From NCBI RefSeq assembly GCF_022699665.1, contig NZ_JALDNB010000006.1, forward strand, positions 1 to 64,000: DNA of 64,000 nt, read 5' to 3'. The notes beneath the pieces were generated by a model. That model saw only the letters and a list, made by a program, of their open reading frames with translations, did no database searches and was not told the origin of the DNA. Numbering within the stretch: the stretch's first letter is position 1; each line of letters opens with the position of its first letter. This stretch comes from Chryseobacterium aahli. GTDB lineage: Bacteria; Bacteroidota; Bacteroidia; Flavobacteriales; Weeksellaceae. Positions 45,609-53,418 of the stretch are shown here, in pieces. The translations under genes were made by a program, and so were the position numbers.

Positions 45609-45610
45609 TA

Positions 45611-46042
45611 ATGTATCAAAAAATATTTACTATTATAGTTTTATCTTTTTGGCAATCATTATTTTGCCAAAATTTAGAAAATTGTCCGAAAAACTTAACA
45701 TATTTTGCTTATACACTTCCTATTGATGGTGATAAATGGTACACCCCTATTAAATATAAAATTCAGAGTGATGTAATTGATTTAAAGATTATACATAAAG
45801 AAAAAGAGGAGCTATTTATTCGATTTAAAATAGTTGAAAACCTAATTTGTGATTTTAAAAACATAAATAATTGTAATCTCAAATATAAAATTTTGACTTA
45901 CGATGAAGAAACTGATTCGTACGAACAAAGAGTATCCGAAATTGAATTCAAATTTTCTGAAGGAATAGGGAAAATTTGTATTCAGCATCCAAACTTTCCT
46001 CAAATTGTTAGTGATGCAACAACTATAAATGAAAGTAAGTAG
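45611..46042 (+). CDS. small exported protein of unknown function
   Basis: A 143-residue protein with a signal peptide (1-20, ending SLFCQ) and about 120 residues of mature sequence. Three later Cys (NLENCPKN, LICDFKN, NNCNLKYK) plus one near the end (GKICIQHP) could form two disulfides. No family is recognised. Two bases separate it from the membrane-protein gene, so the three plus-strand genes are one transcript. AT-rich like its neighbours. Confidence 0.6.
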   Translation: MYQKIFTIIVLSFWQSLFCQNLENCPKNLTYFAYTLPIDGDKWYTPIKYKIQSDVIDLKIIHKEKEELFIRFKIVENLICDFKNINNCNLKYKILTYDEETDSYEQRVSEIEFKFSEGIGKICIQHPNFPQIVSDATTINESK

Positions 46043-46258
46043 CAATGTATTTTAGCAAAGATGGAATTTAAGAGATAATTTATGTAAAGGTTTGATATTC
46101 TTATTTTTTACTCCACTCTTTCATATTCAAATCCTGGAATACAAATGTTAGACTCTTTTCCAATTAAGGGATATACTTTGTCAAAATTTTCTCATTCTGC
46201 TGTAGTGCATTTACTATACCAAATAATTTAGGTTGGGAATCAGGAACAAGATTTATAA

Positions 46259-46351
46259 CGGGAAGTAATAGTAGGAGTGATCGATGATAAACCTGTTGGT
46301 TCAGTACTTCATCTTGGAGGAATTTGTACTACAAAGATTACTCTTCAATAA
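46259..46351 (+). pseudogene. fragment of a degraded coding sequence (3' end)
   Basis: Thirty in-frame codons before a TAA read REVIVGVIDDKPVGSVLHLG and end TTKITLQ, much more protein-like than the stop-rich sequence around them (in-frame stop at 46256 and short frames before). VGSVLHLG recalls GTLLHIEI of the lipoprotein C-terminal domain, but that likeness is weak. The 200 bases before it show further short coding-like stretches in other frames (NNLGWESGTRFITGSN), which suggests frameshifts in a decayed gene. Confidence 0.35.
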
Positions 46352-46434
46352 CCATACAATAAGATTATATATAAACCTCTAAAGGATTATTTAAAAATCT
46401 CTCGAGGTTTTATACAAATCGTAGAGAGCTTTTC

Positions 46435-46476
46435 AAAAAAGCAGGCGTGCAATTTTAAAAAGCACGCTTGCTTTTT
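46435..46476. terminator. strong bidirectional terminator in the eroded region
   Basis: AAAAAAGCAGGCGTGC (46435-46450) pairs with GCACGCTTGCTTTTTT (46461-46476, one G-U), flanked by A and T runs. It lies between gene remnants. Confidence 0.85.
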
Positions 46477-46485
46477 TATTTTTGC

Positions 46486-46620
46486 TCACTTAGCTTTTCA
46501 AATTTCATTCAAGAAAACTTATCAATTGTAAAACAACGAGGTTTAGATTCCTCCAGAAATCAATGATTCCAAGAAGTGAATAATAAACTTGATGACATGA
46601 TTAAGGGCTTTGCTATATAA
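46486..46620 (+). pseudogene. second coding remnant with one internal stop
   Basis: One frame reads FIQENLSIVKQRGLDSSRNQ, a stop codon, then FQEVNNKLDDMIKGFAI and a final stop. Its amphipathic helical character and balanced charges suggest the C-terminus of a former gene. It begins right after a terminator. No start codon or family is evident; chance cannot be excluded. Confidence 0.3.
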
Positions 46621-46650
46621 AAAAAAGAAAATTCTTCTTCGGTTTTTATT

Positions 46651-46995
46651 TTATTCTTTATCTAATTTTTGTAGTAACTTTTCGACCAGCATTACTAATT
46701 TTTCAGCAGCTTCTTTATCAGTAATGTTAATTATCAATCCATGTTGTCCACCCGAAGCATGATCACTATTTGTTGAGTTGTTAACGAAACTTACTTTCTC
46801 TTTATCCTCGAACAAATCTTTAATCTCTACATTGAAGATTTCGGAAAGTTTTGGCAGATATTCAGATTTTATATCGTTGGTTTCACTTTCCCAATTGGCA
46901 TAGGTATTTCGCTCAACACCCAAAAGGTCTGCAATTTCTTGCTGTGTCTTTTTAGATTTCGTTCTTATTCTTCTGATATTATTTCCTATGCTCAT
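46651..46995 (-). CDS. XRE-family helix-turn-helix regulator
   Basis: A 114-residue protein. Residues about 4-60 form a Cro/C1-type helix-turn-helix (IGNNIRRIRTKSKKTQQEIADLLGVERNTYANWESETN, then YLPKLSEIFNVEIKDLFE). The C-terminal half has a polar linker and a predicted coiled helix (DKEAAEKLVMLVEKLLQKLDKE) that could dimerise. Such small regulators often control mobile or toxin-antitoxin cassettes, but also occur singly. It lies between the eroded effector region and the giant outer-membrane protein gene on the minus strand, 67 bases upstream of that gene. Confidence 0.88.
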   Translation of the reverse strand: MSIGNNIRRIRTKSKKTQQEIADLLGVERNTYANWESETNDIKSEYLPKLSEIFNVEIKDLFEDKEKVSFVNNSTNSDHASGGQHGLIINITDKEAAEKLVMLVEKLLQKLDKE

Positions 46996-47062
46996 CGGTT
47001 TATTTTTTTAACAAATATAAGGATTTATATGTAGGTAGTAAGTAGCAATTTAACTTCTAATT

Positions 47063-50000
47063 CTAAAAACTCGCCTTCACCTGCATACTTCCAATATGAA
47101 TCGTACGGTCACCGGAATTTCTACCTTCATAATTTAAATTTAACTGCAAGAAAGAGTTGATTGCCTGTTGTACAAAAACACTCCAGACCTGGTTTTTTCC
47201 TGGTTTTAAACCATCGAGCATTTGGTTTCCTACGATGCTGAAATTGTTTCCGGTAAAGTTGTTGTTGATGAATGAGAAGTTTCCTCTGATGGAAGTTTTC
47301 TTGCGCTCCCACTGAAGCGTTCCGGTGATGTCAAAAGCTTTCAGAAGTTCTTCACCGTCCACTCTTTTCTTTTCTCGGTAAGCAGAAGAAAATTCGGCTT
47401 GTATGGCGTCTGTAAATTTGTAAGTTGCTTTTGGTTTTGTTTCGAAATTATTCAGTCTGTAATCTCTCGTTGCAAAAAGCTGTGAAGAGTTTTGCAAATC
47501 GTGAACAGAGTTTTCCCAATCGACCCTGAATTCTTTATTAAACCAATATCCCAAATTCACGAAATGAGAAGTCTGATTTCTTTCTTCGTTGCTGAAATTG
47601 GCATTGATGAGGTTATCGTTAGCAATGAAACGGTAATTTCCGTTCCAGCCGGATATTTCGGTTGGGTTAAACTGAACGGAAGCTAAAATATTCTGGTTTT
47701 TGAGAATCTGGTCATCACTTTTTTCAAACGGATTTAAAACCAAAACTTTCTCTCTTTTAAAATAAGAGTTTTGTGAATTTAATGAAACATTGAAATTCCA
47801 ACGCTTTAAAAACTTATTTTCCGAATCAAATATAATTGCCGGATTCACAAATAGCGCCAACTGGAGTTTATTTTTGTTGGAAGGAATATACCGTACAGAA
47901 TTGGTGTAAATCCTGATATACTGCGCCAAATCTGAGTATTCGGCAATCTCAAATTCATCAAGCTGCTGAACGCCGTCACCATTGTAATCGGTCCATTTGT
48001 ACACACCTTGCCCGTCTGTCACTTTGATGTATTGGAACTCACGTTGTGCTTCCTGTCCGTTTCCTAATTCATAGAAAGCCTGCAAACGCATTCCGTTTTT
48101 GAATAACTGTTGATTGTAAAGTATATTTCCTACGACAAAATCTTTATTCTGATTCATATCTACATCTTCATTTTTGTAGAAGAATTTTCTGTAATGTATC
48201 AAAGCATTTAAAGTAGTTTTTTCTGTTTTGATCAACTGGCTTTCTGCCATGAATCCTAAGATCCTGTTCATATTCTGAAGCCTGTTGTCACGCACAGAGT
48301 CGTTATCTCTGATATACATTTTAGCCAAAAGCTTGGTTCTTGTACTGTCACCGATTTTCTTTTGAACAAACAATTCTTTCCAGCTGAAACTGGTGACATC
48401 CATCAGCTGAGTTTCATTAAATTTCTTTTCGTTGTGCTCCATGCTTCCACCTAAAGCCCAGCTTCCTTTTTTGCCTGTATATTCTGTGGCAGCACCTCCA
48501 CGGATGAATTTTGTGTCCTGTAAAGTAGCATTCGTATCGAGATAAGATAAGTTTCCTTTGGTTAGGAATTTCCCTTTGATCCAGCTGAAGTCTAAATCGT
48601 TTTTAATTCCTTTGTAAGAATCCTGCTCGTCAAGATAGTTGACACGGTAATTTAATGCCGATTTATTATTCCATTTATTTAAAAAATTAAAGATAAATCT
48701 GTTTTGTGTTCTTCCGCTGAATTCCTGAGCTAAGTTGAAATCTCTCGAAAATTCCACATCATTAATACGGTCGAGGATGTGAAATTGTTTGTCTATGTAT
48801 TGATATTCAAAGCTTGGAGTTCCCTTCCAACTATTTTTTGTGAATGTTTTATTTCCAAAAACTCTGTACGCATATCCCAAATTTTGGTCAGAATCTTTTG
48901 AGGAAAATAAATTGAGATCATAATTGCTTAAAGAAATGTCTGCACCTATTTTTCCGTCTTTTAATAGATATTCTGAATTTACAGTATATACCTGAGATTT
49001 TTGTGGAGAAGGCAACTTTCTTACCGCTCTGTAATCCCCCATATTGGGGCCGACGTATTCGAAAACACGACCGTTATTGGTAGTTTGCGTCAGTTTATAA
49101 TCTCCCAAATTCACTCCGAAATACGTAAATGAAACGGTATACAAAGTCTGTGTAACATCAGTGGAAAATTGATAATGACTTCCGTTGGTGTCTGGTACGA
49201 GAATGTAAAGTATTTTGTTGACGTCATATTCTGTAACTACACCCGAAGGAGCATACATCAGATTAGGATCATTGCCGGCATCGGCTAAAATCTGTTCGTC
49301 TTCTTTGGATAAATTTAAAGCTAAAGGTGCATTTTTATTATCATTTTCCATAAACCAGTTCAGCCCGATTCTGAATTTCTCACGCTGATGTTCAAGCTTT
49401 CCTGTAAATAAATATCTTGAATAATTTCTGTTGGTATAATTAAATGAAATCGTAATGAAATTCTGCTGGAAAATCGGTCGGAAGCTCGTAAAAGTAACCT
49501 CACCGGTGTTGTAGTTAATCACGTAATCCTGATTCTCACCACGTTTCATTAAAATTCCGTCAATAAAAACCTGCTCAGATCCTGAAATCAATGTGATAAA
49601 CTGCTCACCATTTTTTCCAGTCAATCGGTAAGGTCCTTGGTTTCCTTCCACACCCTGAAAACGGATTCTGTGAAATTCGCTTCGTGCCACACCCATAGAA
49701 ACATCTACAAAGGTCTTGTTTTCAGTTCCGAATTGGGTCTGAAACTGAAGTCCCATGCTTCGTCGCTGGTATTTTGCGAAATAATTTTTGTCATCTAAAA
49801 GATCCAAATGCCCGGCTCTAAGAATTGATTTGTCCTTAATATTAAGCTGCATGTAAATCTTGTCAAATTCTTCAAGAGTCTGCGTGTATCCATCGGCCTG
49901 GATTGGTAAATTGTGATCTGAAATACTAGCTAAAATACTGACGTCTTTTGACAGTTTTCCTGAAATTTGTAAATCCATGGAACTCTGTACAGACTGCCCC

Positions 50001-50296
50001 TGATTATTGCCGAAAGTAATCCCACGAATGATTGAACCTTTAGAATTTAGTTCGCCTAAAAACCGTTTCTTATCATTTTTGGCAAGCACAGCTTCATCAA
50101 CGATAATCCGGTTGCTGGTTTTTACAAAATCCATTGTGTCTTTTGCGAAAATGTCCTGTTCAAGCCTTGCTGCAAGTATGCTGTCCTTCTTTATACTGTC
50201 TTTTGGAAGGTTCGGATTTTTCCACGAGAAAATTTGAGCGTTATTCAGTGATAAGCCCAAGAGAAAAACGAAGAATATCAGTAGAGAATTCCGCAA
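47063..50296 (-). CDS. giant outer-membrane beta-barrel protein of unknown function
   Basis: A 1077-residue protein with a signal peptide (1-20, ending NNAQ). The whole chain has alternating beta-strand pattern with many aromatic residues, ending in a terminal aromatic (VKASF), as expected for a large outer-membrane barrel. A segment near the first third (VFIDGILMKRGENQDYVINYNTGEVTFTSF) is a repeat-like module shared by large flavobacterial surface proteins. DYNGDGVQQLDEF near 770-782 matches a calcium-binding EF-hand-like loop. The family is one I recognise only as uncharacterised flavobacterial. It is divergent from the T9SS-sorted genes. Confidence 0.65.
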   Translation of the reverse strand: MRNSLLIFFVFLLGLSLNNAQIFSWKNPNLPKDSIKKDSILAARLEQDIFAKDTMDFVKTSNRIIVDEAVLAKNDKKRFLGELNSKGSIIRGITFGNNQGQSVQSSMDLQISGKLSKDVSILASISDHNLPIQADGYTQTLEEFDKIYMQLNIKDKSILRAGHLDLLDDKNYFAKYQRRSMGLQFQTQFGTENKTFVDVSMGVARSEFHRIRFQGVEGNQGPYRLTGKNGEQFITLISGSEQVFIDGILMKRGENQDYVINYNTGEVTFTSFRPIFQQNFITISFNYTNRNYSRYLFTGKLEHQREKFRIGLNWFMENDNKNAPLALNLSKEDEQILADAGNDPNLMYAPSGVVTEYDVNKILYILVPDTNGSHYQFSTDVTQTLYTVSFTYFGVNLGDYKLTQTTNNGRVFEYVGPNMGDYRAVRKLPSPQKSQVYTVNSEYLLKDGKIGADISLSNYDLNLFSSKDSDQNLGYAYRVFGNKTFTKNSWKGTPSFEYQYIDKQFHILDRINDVEFSRDFNLAQEFSGRTQNRFIFNFLNKWNNKSALNYRVNYLDEQDSYKGIKNDLDFSWIKGKFLTKGNLSYLDTNATLQDTKFIRGGAATEYTGKKGSWALGGSMEHNEKKFNETQLMDVTSFSWKELFVQKKIGDSTRTKLLAKMYIRDNDSVRDNRLQNMNRILGFMAESQLIKTEKTTLNALIHYRKFFYKNEDVDMNQNKDFVVGNILYNQQLFKNGMRLQAFYELGNGQEAQREFQYIKVTDGQGVYKWTDYNGDGVQQLDEFEIAEYSDLAQYIRIYTNSVRYIPSNKNKLQLALFVNPAIIFDSENKFLKRWNFNVSLNSQNSYFKREKVLVLNPFEKSDDQILKNQNILASVQFNPTEISGWNGNYRFIANDNLINANFSNEERNQTSHFVNLGYWFNKEFRVDWENSVHDLQNSSQLFATRDYRLNNFETKPKATYKFTDAIQAEFSSAYREKKRVDGEELLKAFDITGTLQWERKKTSIRGNFSFINNNFTGNNFSIVGNQMLDGLKPGKNQVWSVFVQQAINSFLQLNLNYEGRNSGDRTIHIGSMQVKASF

Positions 50297-50379
50297 GTTT
50301 TCGAAAATAATTTGTAAAAATAACTAAAAAATATGAACAGTTTTAGTTTTAATATTATTAACAAAAAATTAATCTTATT

Positions 50380-50412
50380 TTTGACTTAAAAGCAAAAAGA
50401 CCCCTAATTTTG
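50380..50412 (+). promoter_or_regulatory. Bacteroidota-type promoter of the first T9SS-sorted gene
   Basis: TTTG (50380-50383), a 21-base spacer and TAATTTTG (50405-50412), 33 bases before the ATG. Matches TAnnTTTG exactly. Confidence 0.7.
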
Positions 50413-50445
50413 CGGTATAAATTATTAATAATAAAATTTTAAGTT

Positions 50446-51375
50446 ATGAAAAAGATTTATTCTTTAGCAATGATTGGGTTGGCAAGTTTGGTATTCGGAC
50501 AAATAAGTCTTACGAATATCGGTACTGCATATACTCAGAATTTTGATGGTTTAGCAAGTGGTACTTCTACAGTATTAACTGGTTCATTAGCGGGTTGGGC
50601 TATTTCTGAATCAGGAAGTAATGCTAATACATCTTACGTTGCTGATAATGGAAACGCAAATGCAGGTAATACTTATAGTTATGGAACAATAGGTTCTACA
50701 GATAGAGCTTTAGGAGCACTTGCAAGTGGAAGTTTAGAGTCAAGATGGGGAGCTCAGTTTGAAAACAATACGGGCTTAGTTATTAATCAACTGTTGATTT
50801 CTTATGTAGGAGAGCAGTGGAGATTCGGTGGTGGCAGATCTACTCAAGATCATATTATTTTTGAAATAAGCACAAATGCGACATCTTTAAATAATGGAAC
50901 TTGGACGGCTGTGACTGCTCTTGATTATCTCTCTTCAAATATTGCTGGTAATGCAGGATCAAGAGATGGTAATAACTCTACTTATAAAACAGCTGTTAAT
51001 GGTACAGTTACCGGATTAAATATTTCTGCTGGATCTACTTTTTGGATTAGATTTGTTGACGAAAATATTACAGGAAATGATGATGGTTTAGCAATTGATG
51101 ACTTTTCTTTAACTCCTCAAAACTCTGGAAGTCTATCTACTGCTGATGTTAAAAATTCTAAGAATTTATTTGTGAAAAATACGGTAGTGAAAAATGAGAT
51201 TACATTCGGGACAAAGGCACAAGTGAAAATTTATTCTGTAAATGGGCAGCTTGTAAAAACTGCAGATGTTACTGAAAATAAATCTTTGAATGTTGCTGAT
51301 TTACAAAATGGTATCTACATTGTTACAGGATTAGTGGAAGGTAAAAACGTTTCTCAGAAAATTATTAAAAACTAA
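50446..51375 (+). CDS. secreted protein with T9SS type A sorting domain
   Basis: A 309-residue protein with a signal peptide (ends VFGQ). The middle part (about 20-225) is Ser/Thr/Asn/Gly rich and beta-rich (QNFDGLASGTST, FWIRFVDENITGNDDGLAIDDFSL), resembling secreted jelly-roll-like domains. Residues about 235-309 carry the type A C-terminal domain: VKIYSVNGQLVKTADV, LNVADLQNGIYIVTGL and the ending SQKIIKN. The protein should cross the outer membrane through the type IX secretion system and be released or attached to the surface. It has a clear promoter and terminator. Confidence 0.87.
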   Translation: MKKIYSLAMIGLASLVFGQISLTNIGTAYTQNFDGLASGTSTVLTGSLAGWAISESGSNANTSYVADNGNANAGNTYSYGTIGSTDRALGALASGSLESRWGAQFENNTGLVINQLLISYVGEQWRFGGGRSTQDHIIFEISTNATSLNNGTWTAVTALDYLSSNIAGNAGSRDGNNSTYKTAVNGTVTGLNISAGSTFWIRFVDENITGNDDGLAIDDFSLTPQNSGSLSTADVKNSKNLFVKNTVVKNEITFGTKAQVKIYSVNGQLVKTADVTENKSLNVADLQNGIYIVTGLVEGKNVSQKIIKN

Positions 51376-51397
51376 TTTTAACTAATTGTTAATTATA

Positions 51398-51428
51398 AAC
51401 CGTGACTTTTTGTAAGTCATGGTTTTTT
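51398..51428 (+). terminator. intrinsic terminator after the first T9SS-sorted gene
   Basis: AACCGTGACTT pairs with AAGTCATGGTT (one G-U) around a 4-base loop, followed by six T. Confidence 0.85.
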
Positions 51429-51459
51429 ATTATTTTTACAAAAATAAAATATTTAAATT

Positions 51460-52335
51460 ATGAAAAAAATCTTTACAATTTTAGGTCTAATATCAACAGC
51501 GGCGTTCATGAACGCACAGATTGTTATTAATGAAGTGTATGGTGGTGGTGGTAATTCTGGAGCTACCTTTAAAAGTGATTTTGTTGAGCTAATTAATAAT
51601 GGAAGTAGTTCAGTTGTTTTGAATGGTGCCTATTTACAGTATGCTTCTGCAGGAGGTAACTTTGGACCTGCTGGAACTAGTACTGATCCTTTAAACAATA
51701 AACTGGCTTTGCCTTCAATAACTTTAAATCCTGGACAAAAATATTTGATTAAATTAGCGACAGGAACTGGAGGTACTGTTGATTTACCTGCACCTGATTT
51801 TACACCTAGCGGAACGGCCTATCCAAATCAACCTCTAGCTCTTTCTGGTACAGGAGGGAAAATTGCGTTAACTTCTAATAGTACAAACCCTACAGCTGCA
51901 AATAGTTCAAATGTTTTAGATTTTGTAGGCTGGAGTAGCGGAGCTAGTTTATTTGAAGGCACTAGTTATGCACCTGGAACAGCAAATGCAACATCTATAT
52001 CAAGAACTAATGGTATTGATACCAATAATAATAATACTGATTTTACAGTTGGTACACCGACTCCTGAAAATTCCACTTCTGGTTCATTAGCAGTTTCAGA
52101 TTTAAACAAAACAAAATCAAGTTTCATCAAGAATACATTCGTTAAAAACGAAGAAATTACTTTCGGAGCTGATGTGAAAGATGTGAAAGTTTACACACTT
52201 ACAGGCCAGGTTGTAAAAACAGGTTCTGTGAAAAACGGAGCTACTCTTAATGTTGCTGAATTACAAAAAGGAAACTATATTGTAACAGGAACTGTAAACA
52301 ATCAATCGGTTTCTCAGAAAATTTTGAAAGACTAA
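51460..52335 (+). CDS. secreted lamin-tail-domain protein with T9SS sorting domain, copy 1
   Basis: A 291-residue protein with a signal peptide (ends AFMNAQ). The mature N-terminal domain opens IVINEVYGGGGNSGATFKSDFVELINNG, the consensus of the lamin tail (LTD) domain, with NPGQKYLIKLATG and LDFVGW later in the fold. The C-terminal about 75 residues are a type A sorting domain (VKVYTLTGQVVKTGSV, NYIVTGTV, SQKILKD). LTD domains in bacteria are extracellular and sometimes nuclease-linked; here no catalytic domain follows, so a binding or structural role is more likely. A paralogue lies 162 bases downstream. Confidence 0.9.
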   Translation: MKKIFTILGLISTAAFMNAQIVINEVYGGGGNSGATFKSDFVELINNGSSSVVLNGAYLQYASAGGNFGPAGTSTDPLNNKLALPSITLNPGQKYLIKLATGTGGTVDLPAPDFTPSGTAYPNQPLALSGTGGKIALTSNSTNPTAANSSNVLDFVGWSSGASLFEGTSYAPGTANATSISRTNGIDTNNNNTDFTVGTPTPENSTSGSLAVSDLNKTKSSFIKNTFVKNEEITFGADVKDVKVYTLTGQVVKTGSVKNGATLNVAELQKGNYIVTGTVNNQSVSQKILKD

Positions 52336-52356
52336 ATATTTTAAAATATTTAAATC

Positions 52357-52387
52357 AAAAAAACCGCTTCGATAAGCGGTTTTTTTA
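52357..52387 (+). terminator. intrinsic terminator between the lamin-tail paralogues
   Basis: AAACCGCTT (52361-52369) pairs with AAGCGGTTT (52374-52382), loop CGAT, followed by T run. Confidence 0.9.
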
Positions 52388-52434
52388 CGTTGTTTGGTGA
52401 AAGTTTTTTTTTGAATTTTTTAAAATATGTGGTA

Positions 52435-52462
52435 TTTGATTATTTATTTGGTATTAAATTTG
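52435..52462 (+). promoter_or_regulatory. candidate promoter of the second lamin-tail gene
   Basis: TTTG (52435-52438) and TAAATTTG (52455-52462) with a 16-base spacer, shorter than the usual 19; the -7 box is a full match. Confidence 0.55.
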
Positions 52463-52497
52463 CATAATTTATTGTAAAATCAATAAATATTATCACC

Positions 52498-53355
52498 ATG
52501 AAAAAAGTATTTACTTTTATCGGACTAGTTTCGATAGCTGCATTTTTTAATGCTCAGATTGTAATTAATGAAGTCTATACTGGAGGGGGGGTGCTCGGAA
52601 TTGCAGTTCTCACCCATGATTTCATAGAACTTAAGAATATTGGCTCTTCTACAACTACATTAAATGGAGCAACCATTCAGTATGGTCCCGCAACTGGCGG
52701 ATTTACTCAATACCATACGCTTCCTTCCATTACTTTGAGTCCGGGACAGACTTACTTAATTCAGGAAGGTACTAAAGGAGGAGGAGTGATCAATCTTATT
52801 AATCCAAATCTTGTAGTTGGTGTTGTTGTGAATTTTGATGGATCGCCGGCTGTGGGTATAGGATTAGGGATCGGACTAACCTCTGGTAAAGTCGCTTTGG
52901 CAAGTAATGCTACTCAGGTTACTGGGCCAACTGCATCGAATGTGATTGACTTTGTAGGTTACGGATTGGTAAATCAATATGAAGGTTCCGGGGCTGCGCC
53001 ATCACCTACAATTTTAAATTCAATTACAAGAACTTCAGGTGATACCAATAATAATGCGGCTGATTTTACTGTAACGCTTCCAAGCCCGTCATCAAGTGTT
53101 TTGGCTGTAAATGATTTTAACAATACGGATAAACAATCATATTTTATTAAAAATACATTCGTGAAAAATAATGAAATCACCTTTGGTGCTGATGTGAAAG
53201 ATATAAAAGTCTATAACTCTACAGGACAACTAGTGAAAACTGCTTCCGTAAAAGAAGGGGCTGTTTTGAATGTAGCAGAATTGCAAAAGGGAAATTACAT
53301 TGTGACCGGAACGGTGAATAATCAACCGATTTCTCAGAAAATTTTAAAAGATTAA
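52498..53355 (+). CDS. secreted lamin-tail-domain protein with T9SS sorting domain, copy 2
   Basis: A 285-residue paralogue of the preceding gene. The signal peptide ends AFFNAQ and the LTD domain starts IVINEVYTGGGVLGIAVLTHDFIELKNIG. The C-terminal sorting domain is nearly the same (VKVYNS-like IKVYNSTGQLVKTASV, VAELQKGNYIVTGTV, SQKILKD). Divergence is concentrated in the LTD part while the sorting domain is conserved, as expected when only the export signal is under identical constraint. It has its own promoter and a terminator, so it is separately transcribed. Confidence 0.9.
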   Translation: MKKVFTFIGLVSIAAFFNAQIVINEVYTGGGVLGIAVLTHDFIELKNIGSSTTTLNGATIQYGPATGGFTQYHTLPSITLSPGQTYLIQEGTKGGGVINLINPNLVVGVVVNFDGSPAVGIGLGIGLTSGKVALASNATQVTGPTASNVIDFVGYGLVNQYEGSGAAPSPTILNSITRTSGDTNNNAADFTVTLPSPSSSVLAVNDFNNTDKQSYFIKNTFVKNNEITFGADVKDIKVYNSTGQLVKTASVKEGAVLNVAELQKGNYIVTGTVNNQPISQKILKD

Positions 53356-53378
53356 TTTAATGTTAGTTTTGATTAAAT

Positions 53379-53415
53379 GAAACAGCTGCATGATGATAAT
53401 CGCAGCTGTTTTTTA
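53379..53415. terminator. bidirectional terminator
   Basis: AACAGCTGC (53381-53389) pairs with GCAGCTGTT (53402-53410), loop ATGATGATAATC, followed by T run; between convergent genes. Confidence 0.88.
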
Positions 53416-53418
53416 ATA

